Positions 34,501-42,455 of a DNA stretch of 64,000 nucleotides are shown here, piece by piece. The stretch is from Balanoglossus misakiensis (Eukaryota; Hemichordata), in contig CM082590.2 in NCBI GenBank assembly GCA_040954595.2, positions 7,936,001 through 8,000,000 of the forward strand. The letters are read 5' to 3'. Every line of letters begins with the position of its first letter. Positions within the stretch are counted from its first letter, which is position 1. The position numbers and the translations under genes are program-made. The notes under the pieces were generated by a model. That model ran no database searches, had not been told where the DNA came from, and was given only the letters and a program-made list of their open reading frames with translations.

Positions 34501-37000
34501 GGCCAGTCAATGGACTTTCCTAAACTGGCTTTTTAGACAGGTGGCCTTTATATAGAGGTTAATTTATCTCCTTGTAAATTGCACAGGGACTGTAACAAAG
34601 AGGCCACTATATAGAGGTGGCCACTAACACAGGTTTGACTGTACATGTAAATTGCACAGGGACTGTAACAAAGAGGCCACTATATAGAGGTGGCCACTAA
34701 CACAGGTTTGACTGTACATGTAAATTGCATAGGGACTGTAACAAAGAGGCCACTATATAGAGGTGGCCACTAACACAGGTTTGACTGTATCAGTAAGTGG
34801 TATGTCATTTGGGCTAACGTTACGGTGGCCTGAACAAAGAGAGAATGAGCTAAAATCGTAAAATTGTGTTATTTCTAAAATGTTTGTCAATTTTACATAT
34901 TTTGTTTATAAACATCATGTTCCTATTATCCATCTATATTCTGGTATATACCATAGAAAAAAGATTTGGTATCAGTGACATGTGAGTTGAGCTTCAAGGA
35001 CACTAGCCATAACCTGTTCACCCCTATTTCAAAGTAAAATGGTCCAGCACTGCCTCAAGAACAATGGAGTTGGACCAAACCATGATAGCATAAAGGTTAA
35101 ACCAATGAGACAATGGGCTAAAACAACACACTGTCAGAGCTATAAATATAAATGTTGGTATTCATGAACTAATAATGGACAAAACTGCAAAGTCATGTCG
35201 CCCCAACCCACGTTTCTATGCAGACCATATCAACTGTATCATCTCCATTGGCCAGCTAACCTGTACTACGGACTTTTGGGGGTCAAAGATCACACTCACC
35301 ATATCTGGAATCGTTCAGATTGCCCAGGTTATAGTACTTGAATTCTTGGCTGTCAACCGTGAGTGTGTCAAGCACACGTGATTCGAATGGGTTTTCACCT
35401 GAAAAATAAACATGATGACATTAATATCAGTTAAAGACAACAGTTTCTGAAATGCAGATCGATTGTGTTTTCTAGTGGCCATAACCACTGAGGTTCGATT
35501 CATCTTCAAGGGACTTCATTCTTAGCAATATGCCTTCTAACAAACAATTTTTATAAGCTTTGAGTCAATTTGAGGATTTTAAAAAAAATTCTCTGAGTCA
35601 GCCCTATACCTTTGCATGTATTTTTCTTGAGTCACCAGTGAGTTTCTTGAGTCAGTGGAGTTAACATGGGCATAGAGGGCAACTTACTTCCATGAATTAA
35701 TATCATTCTTGAGAGACACTGGGAGTAAGGGCTTTAATATCAAGTTTACTTGAAATTATTACTTTGATTCTAAACTGGGGAATTTTGCGGCCAGGAACAA
35801 AACTACAACAATTTACATGCTCTGAAACCACCTATAGTTAACTGAATAAGTTTTATTAAAAATAACTATGACAGGTATTTTTAACATATTGTTAAACCTA
35901 TTATTAGCATGAATTCAGTTCCTGTTCAGAAAAACAGTACAGTGGCTGGCAGTATATAACAGGGATCAAATATTTCAGAACTTGGGAAAAAAGTCATTCT
36001 TTTCTCAAATGTGATTGTCATATTTATTTATATTATGGGAACAAGAAAATTTTGATTAACATTTAAAGGGACAAAGTCTCTCTCTCGCTAACCTTTTTCC
36101 ATTAATTATGTTTGATACAAAACACTGTTTATGTTATTCTACATGTGGATATATAGTGAATGAACATTCAACCACACACAACTTCCATCCCACTTGTATG
36201 ATATGAGAGTAAAAACTCGCCCAAAATGAATAAATGGTAAAGAACGATCCGGCAATATCTGATTGGTCGATACTATCTGCTCAGGTTTGCAGATAGTATC
36301 GACCAATCAGATATTGCCTGAGTCTTAATTAAATTAGCCAAACAGTTACATCATCGAAACAATGTTGAGGTCAACAGTTGACCTGACCTGCCCACTGCAG
36401 GTCACACGCCCGCATTTGCATATAGCCCCACACCTCCCCTTACATGTAGCAAATTTTCAATGTCACATTTAACACAGACAACGAGACAGACATACATCAT
36501 ATTGTATGAATAGGACAATATGAATTTTCCAGCCAACAGAAGAGAAACAAATTTAATATTTCTAAGTATTTTTAACTTTCCCAGTACATGTTTTGCAAAG
36601 TCACGCCATGCCCTACTTTATTGACCTTTGACCCTTGCGTCTCTGAGTTACGCAAGTGGCGTCCTCGCAATTTATACAAAACCAGTTTCCATGGAAATCG
36701 GAAGAACAATTTTTCGCGCTGAATATTTTGTTCCTGGTGGTGATAAATCTGCGTTCTCTCTCTCTTAAAATGAGCGAACATATCCCCTGTTCCCAGTCGC
36801 TAGACCTGTGGCCTCGTTTGGTAAGTTACGAGTCAAGCCCCAATTAGCCTTCCGCGAACGTCGCCATATTCCCTCGCAGACGGAGTAATGTGAGTTTCAC
36901 TTAAAATATACTCTAACATCACATAGCACAATTCTAGCATCGGCGGGCCCCCAAAAATTGTTAGAATGCGACATTTTTAACACTTACCTGCCACAGCCAT
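19557..37000 (-). CDS. ACO1: Cytosolic aconitase / iron regulatory protein 1, complete
   Basis: Twenty coding exons join in frame to 897 aa (human ACO1 is 889): 37000-36988, 35398-35300, 34447-34279, 33711-33574, 29840-29771, 29151-28968, 28627-28488, 27857-27686, 27326-27226, 26826-26550, 25972-25837, 25445-25361, 24816-24660, 23857-23733, 23426-23316, 23000-22858, 22140-21993, 21188-21066, 20500-20315, 19673-19557. All introns are GT-AG and phases agree. The [4Fe-4S] cysteines are present (C442 in [11 protein letters not shown]508 and C511 in [11 protein letters not shown]). So are D210/H212 (GTDSHTT), R541 and R546 (SGNRNFEGR) and R787 (SSRDWAAK). In this family the cluster-loaded form isomerises citrate to isocitrate in the cytosol and the apo form binds mRNA iron-responsive elements. 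The start ATG sits in a tiny 13-nt coding exon, the least certain part. Introns are full of MITEs. Confidence 0.95.
20006..20306. mobile_element. MITE family A, full hairpin, ACO1 last intron
   Basis: A long palindrome. The left end CAGGGACAAAGTCTCTCTC and right end GAGAGACTTTGTCCCTTTAA are inverses, and the arms meet near ACCATTTATTCATTTTGGG. TTAA flanks the right end. It begins 8 nt inside the intron from the exon 19 donor (20,315/20,314). Confidence 0.85.
20505..20865. repeat. AAAC/AAAT-rich minisatellite in ACO1 intron
   Basis: Runs of AAAT and AAAC alternate with TCAATAAATTGGGGTAAGAA-type spacers about every 60 bp. Confidence 0.8.
21751..21891. mobile_element. Near-perfect 141-bp hairpin (foldback element)
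   Basis: The left arm GCAATAAAACACCCCCAGCC continues to GTATACCAC, and the right arm GTGGTATACCATGGCTGGGG ends TGTTTTATTGC. Inner arms GATTTTGACCAGTTCAAC and GTGAACTGGTCAAAATC, then CATATACGCAC and GTGCGTATATG, also pair. Related AT-rich sequence extends left to about 21,600. It lies in an ACO1 intron. Confidence 0.85.
22430..22840. repeat. CA/ACAG-rich microsatellite region
   Basis: Impure ACAC, ACAG and AAAC repeats fill the intron just downstream of the donor at 22,858. Open frames here are low-complexity. Confidence 0.85.
23451..23544. mobile_element. MITE family D copy (piggyBac-like, TTAA-flanked)
   Basis: TTAACCCTTTCA at the left and GTGAAAAGGTTAA at the right, ~93 bp, with GGTTTGAGCC and GGTTGGACCTCTA arms inside. 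It lies in ACO1 intron 15-14. Confidence 0.8.
23565..23732. mobile_element. MITE family A, right half, abutting ACO1 exon 14 donor
   Basis: One arm of family A (TACTCTCATATCCTACAAAC through GCAGCGAGAGAGAGACTTT) runs up to the exon 14 donor at 23,733/23,732. On the minus strand the donor GTAAAG aligns with the family's terminal TTAAAG, with a diverged junction. With the family D copy it makes up most of the ~306-bp intron. Confidence 0.7.
24010..24600. repeat. Degenerate fragments of MITE family B and of a CTGACTCA-containing repeat
   Basis: Pieces such as GTGGACACCTCTATATAGTG and ATTGACCTGTCTATAAAGG match inverted family B. A separate ~130-bp stretch at about 24,370-24,510 (CATGCAAAGGTATAGGGCTG) recurs near 27,480-27,572 and, inverted, at 35,535-35,665. 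Confidence 0.6.
24865..25074. mobile_element. MITE-like element with CACTTTATTTTCGC ends
   Basis: The left end AAACACTTTATTTTCGC and right end GCGAAAATAAAGTGTTTT are inverted repeats, with several TCGCGAAA-type motifs inside. It lies in an ACO1 intron. Confidence 0.75.
25540..25808. repeat. Direct repeat, ~135-bp unit, two copies
   Basis: AAGTATTCAGCT, CAATATATG and AAATATCAACACTAACATGG recur in the same order at about 25,542-25,676 and 25,680-25,808, in an ACO1 intron. Confidence 0.8.
26020..26200. mobile_element. MITE family C copy
   Basis: TACAGTAAAACCTGTCTAAAC at the left and GGACAAGTTTTACTGT at the right form terminal inverted repeats. Interior landmarks are AGTTTACAGAGGTTC, GAAAGGGACAGGAAAATGTG and ATAGACAGGTTTCCAGATTAG. 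It lies in an ACO1 intron. A fragment is also present at about 25,100-25,190. Confidence 0.8.
27350..27441. mobile_element. MITE family D copy
   Basis: TTAACCTTTTCACCACCATGG at the left and GGGGGTGAAAGGGTTAA at the right, 92 bp, with TTAA at both ends. Lies in an ACO1 intron. Confidence 0.85.
28150..28485. repeat. ACAA/ACAC-rich low-complexity tract
   Basis: AACAAAC, ACACAT and AACCAACC repeats directly downstream of the exon 7 donor (28,488/28,487). A ~20-bp piece of the exon end with the splice site (CCTTAGTAATTGTCAACACA) is repeated in the intron at about 28,387-28,406. Confidence 0.75.
29196..29288. mobile_element. MITE family D copy
   Basis: TTAACCCTTTTACCACCATGG and GGGGGTGAAAGGGTTAA ends, 93 bp. 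Lies in an ACO1 intron. Confidence 0.85.
29422..29503. repeat. Short hairpin element
   Basis: Arms AGTAACCAGCACTGTTATTG / TTGACAAATGAATTCC and GAATTCCTTTGTCAAC / AATAACAGTGGTCGTTACT are inverses around a ~15-bp loop. Lies in an ACO1 intron. Confidence 0.75.
30440..30532. mobile_element. MITE family D copy
   Basis: TTAACCCTTTCACCACCATGG and GGGGGTGAAAGGGTTAA ends. Lies in ACO1 intron 4. Confidence 0.85.
31100..31600. repeat. ~118-bp AT-rich tandem repeat, about 4 copies
   Basis: AACTAACCAATCAGTTGAA-type phrases recur near 31,213, 31,332, 31,450 and 31,568, each followed by GACAGAAACAAA and AGAATCAAACTATT. Lies in ACO1 intron 4. Confidence 0.85.
31705..32300. repeat. ~160-bp tandem repeat, about 4 copies
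   Basis: TTGGCACTATCCTATAC recurs near 31,715, 31,873, 31,962 and 32,129. ACGGCCTACGAAATGAAG, CATCATTGTCAGATA and AATATTGAAAATAACATCAA recur in the same order. Lies in ACO1 intron 4. Confidence 0.85.
33195..33344. mobile_element. MITE family C copy, truncated ends
   Basis: It shows AATCTGGAAACCTGTCTATA, CCCGTCCCTTTCACA and CCGAACAATTTCTTCAATACC, matching family C. It runs directly into the family D copy at 33,345. Confidence 0.7.
33345..33437. mobile_element. MITE family D copy
   Basis: TTAACCCTTTCACCACCATGG and GGGGGTGAAAGGGTTAA ends, 93 bp. Placed end to end with family C. Confidence 0.85.
33706..33916. repeat. Direct duplication spanning an ACO1 splice acceptor
   Basis: About 65 bp at 33,706-33,770 (ACACCCCTGTTGGGAGAATA onward) recur at 33,853-33,916, 147 bp away. 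The first copy includes the used exon 4 acceptor (33,712/33,711) and the first bases of exon 4, so the intron holds a second CCCAACAG acceptor. Confidence 0.8.
34479..34789. mobile_element. MITE family B copy with internal tandem repeats
   Basis: TACAGTCAAAACTGTCTATAG at the left and ACAGGTTTGACTGTA at the right. A ~80-bp inner segment (TGTAAATTGCA, GGGACTGTAACAAAGAGGCC, ACTATATAGAGGTGGCCAC) occurs three times in a row. It ends ~30 bp upstream of the exon 3 acceptor. Confidence 0.85.
36064..36245. mobile_element. MITE family A, left half
   Basis: TTAAAGGGACAAAGTCTCTCTC followed by CATTAATTATGTTTGATACA and AAATGAATAAATGGTAAAG. The second arm is missing. Lies in ACO1 intron 1. Confidence 0.8.
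36246..36322. repeat. Short hairpin
   Basis: CAATATCTGATTGGTCGATA and its inverse TATCGACCAATCAGATATTG surround CTATCTGCTCAGGTTTGCAGATAG, which is itself a hairpin. Confidence 0.85.
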
Positions 37001-37918
37001 GATTGTGTCCTGGAAAATACACGTATTACTAGACCCGTCTTGTTAAATGGATGCTGATTGAATAATGTAGTATGCAAATTCAATATAAAATGGGCACATT
37101 AAATATAAGACTCGGCAGATCTTTTGTATTTACTCAATCTAGCCATGACTTAACATATATCATACGATATCAACGTCAAACAGTGCACTCCAACTAATTC
37201 AGATATGTAGAATAACCCTGTTTTTGTGTCATTTTCGTCTTTTTCTCCAATATGCGTCAGATAGCCAATCAACGCAGCTCTTTCATTTTCTTGGGCTACA
37301 GAAATGCTGGGTCAAAGGTAAGCGCAAAAAGACTATGTAATTTTACAAATTGTCGCGTTACAAGAAAAGATTGTGGATTTTCACATTATTATTTTTAATT
37401 ATTAATTGAAAAAAGAGACGTTCAGCAGAAATAGTTTTGATTATCTTAAAACAATACAACGTGACCTTTGCATTTAAGAAGTCAGCAGACATGCGCATAA
37501 CCAGTACATATGTTCTAATGGCGACCAAGGTCGAAGTGACCACCACGGTGTTTGTGATATTTCAGCTCAAGATCTGAAGCGGATCTCGTATAACCAGGTA
37601 TTCCTACTGGATCAATGTAAGTTGTGTAGTTTCAATGTAAGTGGATGTGTGTAACTTTCTCCGGGCAGTGTGAACAAAAGATATTAGGTCAGACACTGTC
37701 CTTACGTAAACCCGGTCACCTGATCTGACATCTTCCCCACATGAATCTTACCCCTGAAGAAAGCTAGCGTCTTTGGATTTACTGGAATTATATAAGTGCT
37801 CTGCGGTTGATCGATATGTGCGATGCGGCCAGGAAGCTGGGCAGCTTGTTTGTGAGTTCGCGGTGCGTGATTGTGTACAACTGTTTTTAATACAACAAAA
37901 CAAACTTGGAGTGTGAAA
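37001..37918. promoter_or_regulatory. Divergent intergenic region ACO1 / SLC25A44
   Basis: The two start codons face away from each other 918 bp apart. The gap must hold both 5' UTRs and both core promoters. No TATA box could be assigned to either gene, and neither transcription start is marked by sequence alone. Both genes may also have untranslated exons here. Confidence 0.55.
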
Positions 37919-39982
37919 ATGGCAAGCGGAAGTAGAGACACGAAGATCATTGAATGGGATGATATGGACAAGCGCAAATTCTATGGTTTTGGTGTGATGA
38001 TATCCATGGGGATTAGAGCAGCCATCTATCCGTCGATTCTGGTGAAAACCAGACTTCAGGTCCAGAAACACGATACGTATTACAAGGGGACATGGGACGC
38101 ACTGAAAAAGATCATCCGATACGAAGGCGCGCGCGGGTTGTACCGGGGTTTTATGGTGAACGCGTTTACTGTCTTCTCCGGACAGTGCTACATCACAACG
38201 TACGAGCTGATGCGGAGACGGTTCAAGCACGCCAGCAACACCACGAAATCCTTCGTCGCCGGGGCGGCCGCCTCGCTGGTCGCGCAGACGATCACCGTGC
38301 CCTGCGATGTTGTGTCTCAGCTCCTGATGATGCAAGGTCAGACCCACGGAGGAACTAGAATCACTGCCGATGCGAATGGCTCATCTTCCCTGAAGCGAGC
38401 CACTGGAGTTATTCGGACTATATGGCTGAAAGAGGGAATGTCTGGTTTCTACAGAGGTTACCTAGCGTCTCTGATGTCATTTATTCCTAACAGTGCGCTG
38501 TGGTGGCCTTTCTATCATTTCTATTGGCGTAAGTTATATTTCATTAAAGGGACAAAGTCTCTCTCTCACTGCCCTTTTTCTATTATTTATGTTTGATACA
38601 AGACACCATTTATGTTATTCTACGTATGGATATATAGTGAATCAACGCTCGACCACACACAACTTCTATCCCGCTTGTAGAATATGAGTAAAAATCTCGC
38701 CAAAATGAATAAATGGTAAAGACTGATTATTCATTTGGGCAAGATTTTCACTCTCGTGTCTACAAGTGGAATATAAGTTGTGTGTTGTCAAACGTTGTTT
38801 CACTATATATCCACATGTAGAACTAGAATAACATAAACTGTGTCTTATATCAAACATAATGGTAAAAGGGCAGCGAGAGAGAGACTTTGTCCCTTTAAAC
38901 CCTCAAAGTGTATATATGTACACAGTGTACAGTCATTCCTAAACTGGCCTTTATAGAAAGGTGGTCACTATAGACAGATCAATTAATGCACATGGAAATT
39001 GCACAGGTACTGTAACAAAATGGCTACTATATAGAGGTGGCCACTTACATTGGCTGTATATGGGCGTATGTAAATTGGAGGTGGCCGTATACCTTTAATT
39101 AATATCTTTCAGCCATTCCAGTTAAGTAGAAGACAAATCAGTCATGCAGTGATGAAAGCTCAACATGCTTCCAACGCTTTTTTCCATTATACAGTAACCT
39201 CTCCTCTTTTACAAGTTTTGACATGTCTAATGTACACATCCACACTTGTCCAATTTCAGAGCAAATGGCCGCCGTCACTCCTGATGGAGTCCCTATCATA
39301 ATCATCCAAGCTGTGGCTTCCCCACTGGCTGGAATGTCTTCAGCAACTCTTACAAACCCGATGGATATCATCAGAACTAGACTGCAGGTGAGTTGCTCTC
39401 ACAAGTGTAATTAAAAACATGTGTCGAGCGTATACTCTACAGTCAAACCTGTCTATAGCAGCCAGTCACATGACTTTCCTAAACTGGCCTTTATAGACAG
39501 GTCAGTTAATGTACAAGTAAATTGCACAGGGACTGTAACAAAGTGGCCACTATATAGAGGTGACCACTAACACAGGTTTGACTGTACATGTGAATTGCAC
39601 AGGGACGGTAACAAAGTGGCCACTATATAGAGGTGACCACTAACACAGGTTTGACTGTACATGTGAATTGCACAGGGACTGTAACAAAGTGGCCACTATA
39701 TAGAAGTGGCCACTAACACAGGTTTGACTATTTGACATATGTGTCGCTTGTTCTGTTGCGATAACATCCTGTTTGTGTCTTGTCTCCTAGGTGACGGGCG
39801 GTGACTCCATCATCACGACGTTTACCACGCTCATGAAGGAAGAAGGTCCCAAGGGATTGACCAAGGGTTTGACGGCGAGATATCTGTCCGCCGCCCCTGC
39901 CAGCTTCCTCCTCTGTGTCAGTTATGAACTTCTCAAAAGAATCAGCTTAAAAGGGGAGCTTATAGAAACCAGAAAGTGGTAG
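37919..39982 (+). CDS. SLC25A44: Mitochondrial carrier, SLC25A44 type (branched-chain amino acids), complete
   Basis: Three coding exons (37919-38528, 39260-39387, 39791-39982) join in frame to 309 aa (human SLC25A44 is 314). The N-terminus TKIIEWDDMDKRKFY matches the family signature. Three carrier repeats are present. The first motif is degenerate (PSILVKTRLQ, ~38-47), as in other SLC25A44 proteins. The second (PCDVVSQLLMMQ) lies in exon 1. The third (NPMDIIRTRLQ) ends exon 2. Introns are GT-AG. The family imports branched-chain amino acids across the inner mitochondrial membrane. An in-frame upstream TTG (37,871) is open, but the ATG at 37,919 gives the conserved N-terminus. Intron 1 holds a family A MITE 15 nt past the donor; intron 2 holds a family B MITE. 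Confidence 0.95.
38544..38898. mobile_element. MITE family A, full hairpin, SLC25A44 intron 1
   Basis: TTAAAGGGACAAAGTCTCTC at the left, GAGAGACTTTGTCCCTTTAA at the right, TTAA at both ends, 355 bp. It starts 15 nt after the exon 1 donor GT (38,529). Confidence 0.9.
38925..39060. mobile_element. MITE family B copy, degenerate
   Basis: GTACAGTCATTCCTAAACTGG, GATCAATTAATGCACATGG and CTATATAGAGGTGGCCACTTA match family B. The ends are worn. Confidence 0.65.
39438..39730. mobile_element. MITE family B copy with internal tandem repeats, SLC25A44 intron 2
   Basis: TACAGTCAAACCTGTCTATAG at the left and ACAGGTTTGACTATTTGAC at the right. The inner ~80-bp GTAACAAAGTGGCCACTATA segment is present three times. 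Confidence 0.85.
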
Positions 39983-41700
39983 TCACGGTAACCGGATTGT
40001 TGTGGTAGTTATGGTAACCATGTGGTCATGGTGTCTGTGATAGTCATGGCAACCATGACATTCCTGGTACAGTCAAACCTGTCTATAGCAGCCAGTCAAG
40101 GGACTTTCCTAAACTGGGCTTTATGGAGAGGTGGCCTTTATAGACAGGTCAGTTAATGCACATGTAAGTTGCACAGGGGACTGTAACAAAGTGGCCATTA
40201 TACAGAGGTGGCCACTACTAACACAGGTTTGACTGTCATAGGGTTACTAGAACAGTTATTTTTAAATGATTGAGCAAAAACTTCGAGTACAAATTTTTAA
40301 GTGTAATATTAGGGGTAAAAGGTTAAATGTATATTTTCTGTGAAAAGAGATCAAAAAAATTTAAAGATTTACAGTGAGTGGTTGCTTATTCTGTGTTTTA
40401 TAAATTGTGGCGTTGAAAATTGGAAACTGAATTATGAATTGACCAAGTGGATAAATTTAATTGTCTCTGAATTTTTCGAGATGAATGGTGCTTTTTTTGA
40501 TTGAAAGAATTTACTTCTGTGAAGTCAGAGGAAAGTTTTACGAACAAATGTTATTAGTCTCTGATAAGCTTCTAGAATTTTCTTTTTTTTAAATGTAAAA
40601 TGATCACCTTTTTGCTTTTGATGGGGTGAAAATTTCCTGTCGCGGAAATTTCCTGTTTTACAGTATTCTGCACTGTGTCGATCAATGTTCATACATGTCG
40701 CCCTCTAGAGAAGCAAAGATGCTAACTCCAATTGTCGTGAAATGCCTAAATTATTCTTAAAAAGATTTTTAAAAAGCCAATACTAACGTTAAATACAAAT
40801 TCAAATTCATAAATGTATATTTTATTCAAATTTTGCTCATTTGGTAGTAACCTAATCCCAGATCAAGATACATGTAATTTTAACAAATTAATTAAGAATA
40901 GTGAAAATTAACATTTTTATGTGATCTTTATTTTATTTAGTCTTTTGGTCTCAATGATGGGGGCCGTTATTCAGTTTACTTGTGCCGGGATACGGAGAAA
41001 TAATGCAATTGCCACAGTGCCCTGATTAAATCCTTTTATTTTTTTTTCCTAAACTCAGTGAATTTTGGATCTCAATATTCAAATCATGAATCGCTTACAC
41101 CAAGTGTGTGACCTCTATAGGGTGAATTGCTGTAATAGTGTATGCATTAATTATGTTTTAATTAGAGCAAATGTTTGCATTAATATTAATGATTATGAAT
41201 ATTAATAAGTAGCCAGCACTCGAGTCAACCTGAGTTTTGGCCCTTTGTTCTAAAAATGAGTATTTGACATGAAAAGTGGCACAGAAATGATCATGATTTT
41301 GCACAAAGAGTTGTACAAATGCTACAAACAGTAAAAATTGAATGCCTTTTGTTTTTATGAAGAAATGCTGAAAGTAGATCTTTGTTTTATTTTGCAGCCT
41401 GATGAAATAGTATAGGTTTCTTTTCTTGTATTGTAAAGCCTTGCTGTAAAAAGTAACCCTTCCACCCCTGCAAGAATTTCAGTTGATCCAACCCTGCCAT
41501 TGAACACAATGGAGGTTAAACCAAGTTATGGAGGTGAATGGGGGTTTAACTGCATCTTTGAATGTACAGTTTATACATAGTTCCAGATTGCTGAGTTTTT
41601 TCTCGCATAACATGTATTTGTATGGATAAAGTGTATTTTTATTCTGTAATGAAACAGTGCACTTGGGTGATTTTTCAATAAACACTGAAGATAAAATAAA
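39983..41700 (+). other. Likely SLC25A44 3' UTR and flank with poly(A) signals
   Basis: AT-rich, no frame. AATAAA at 41,677-41,682 and 41,695-41,700 are the first close pair of plus-strand poly(A) signals in a U-rich context and would give a ~1.7-kb 3' UTR. A family B MITE lies inside (40,068-40,236). Confidence 0.4.
40068..40236. mobile_element. MITE family B copy
   Basis: TACAGTCAAACCTGTCTATAG and ACAGGTTTGACTGT ends with the single inner unit. Confidence 0.85.
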
Positions 41701-41757
41701 TTATCAGTCTTGCATATTTTTTTTCTGCTGACAGCAACATGGAGATTGAAAGATTTC

Positions 41758-42111
41758 TTAAAGGGACAAAGACTCTCTCTCGCTCCCTTTTTTCCATTAA
41801 TTATATTTGATACAAGACACTGTTTGTTATTCTACATGTGGATATATAGTGAATGAACGTTCAACCACACACAACTTCCATCCCTCTTATAGACAGGAGA
41901 GTGAAAAAACTCGCCAAAATGAATAATTGTTCTTTACCATTTATTCATTTTGGGCGAGTTTTTTACTCTCATATCCTACAAGCGGGACGGAAGTTGTGTG
42001 TGGTTGAACGTTGATTCACTATATATCCAGTGTCTTGTATCAGATGCAGTGTCTTGTATCAAACATAATTAATGGAAAAGGGGCAGCGAGAGAGAGACGT
42101 TGTCCCTTTAA
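41758..42111. mobile_element. MITE family A, full hairpin
   Basis: TTAAAGGGACAAAGACTCTC and GAGACGTTGTCCCTTTAA ends with TTAA at both. The arms meet at ACCATTTATTCATTTTGGGC. GTGTCTTGTATCA is locally duplicated in the right arm. Confidence 0.9.
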
Positions 42112-42455
42112 TCGGTAGAATGACAACTCAAACCATACCAAAACTGCTTCAAAGTAACTCTTTTCCAGCACCGCCCACCCCCATATAAAGTGGGATGCCC
42201 CTCACTTTGTGAAACCGACCCCACCCACGTTTGACCTTGCAAAAGACATCAACCTACCCCAGGCGGCCTCTAAGGTCAAATTGTACCCCCTAAGATAGTC
42301 ATTCATAAATCACGCTAATTTACATATTGCTGCAATGGATTGCAGTCACTTATATTTGTACATCCTGATGTGCTTCAATAATTCCAAGATAAAGGGCTCT
42401 GCTGAAAAGTCTTTGTATATCTGTGCAGATAAACACATCCTGGGATCTGTACAGA

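Noticed and set aside
37666-37671. CAGTGT in the SLC25A44 5' region as a possible iron-responsive element
   Set aside because: The five bases on each side do not pair, so the IRE stem is absent.
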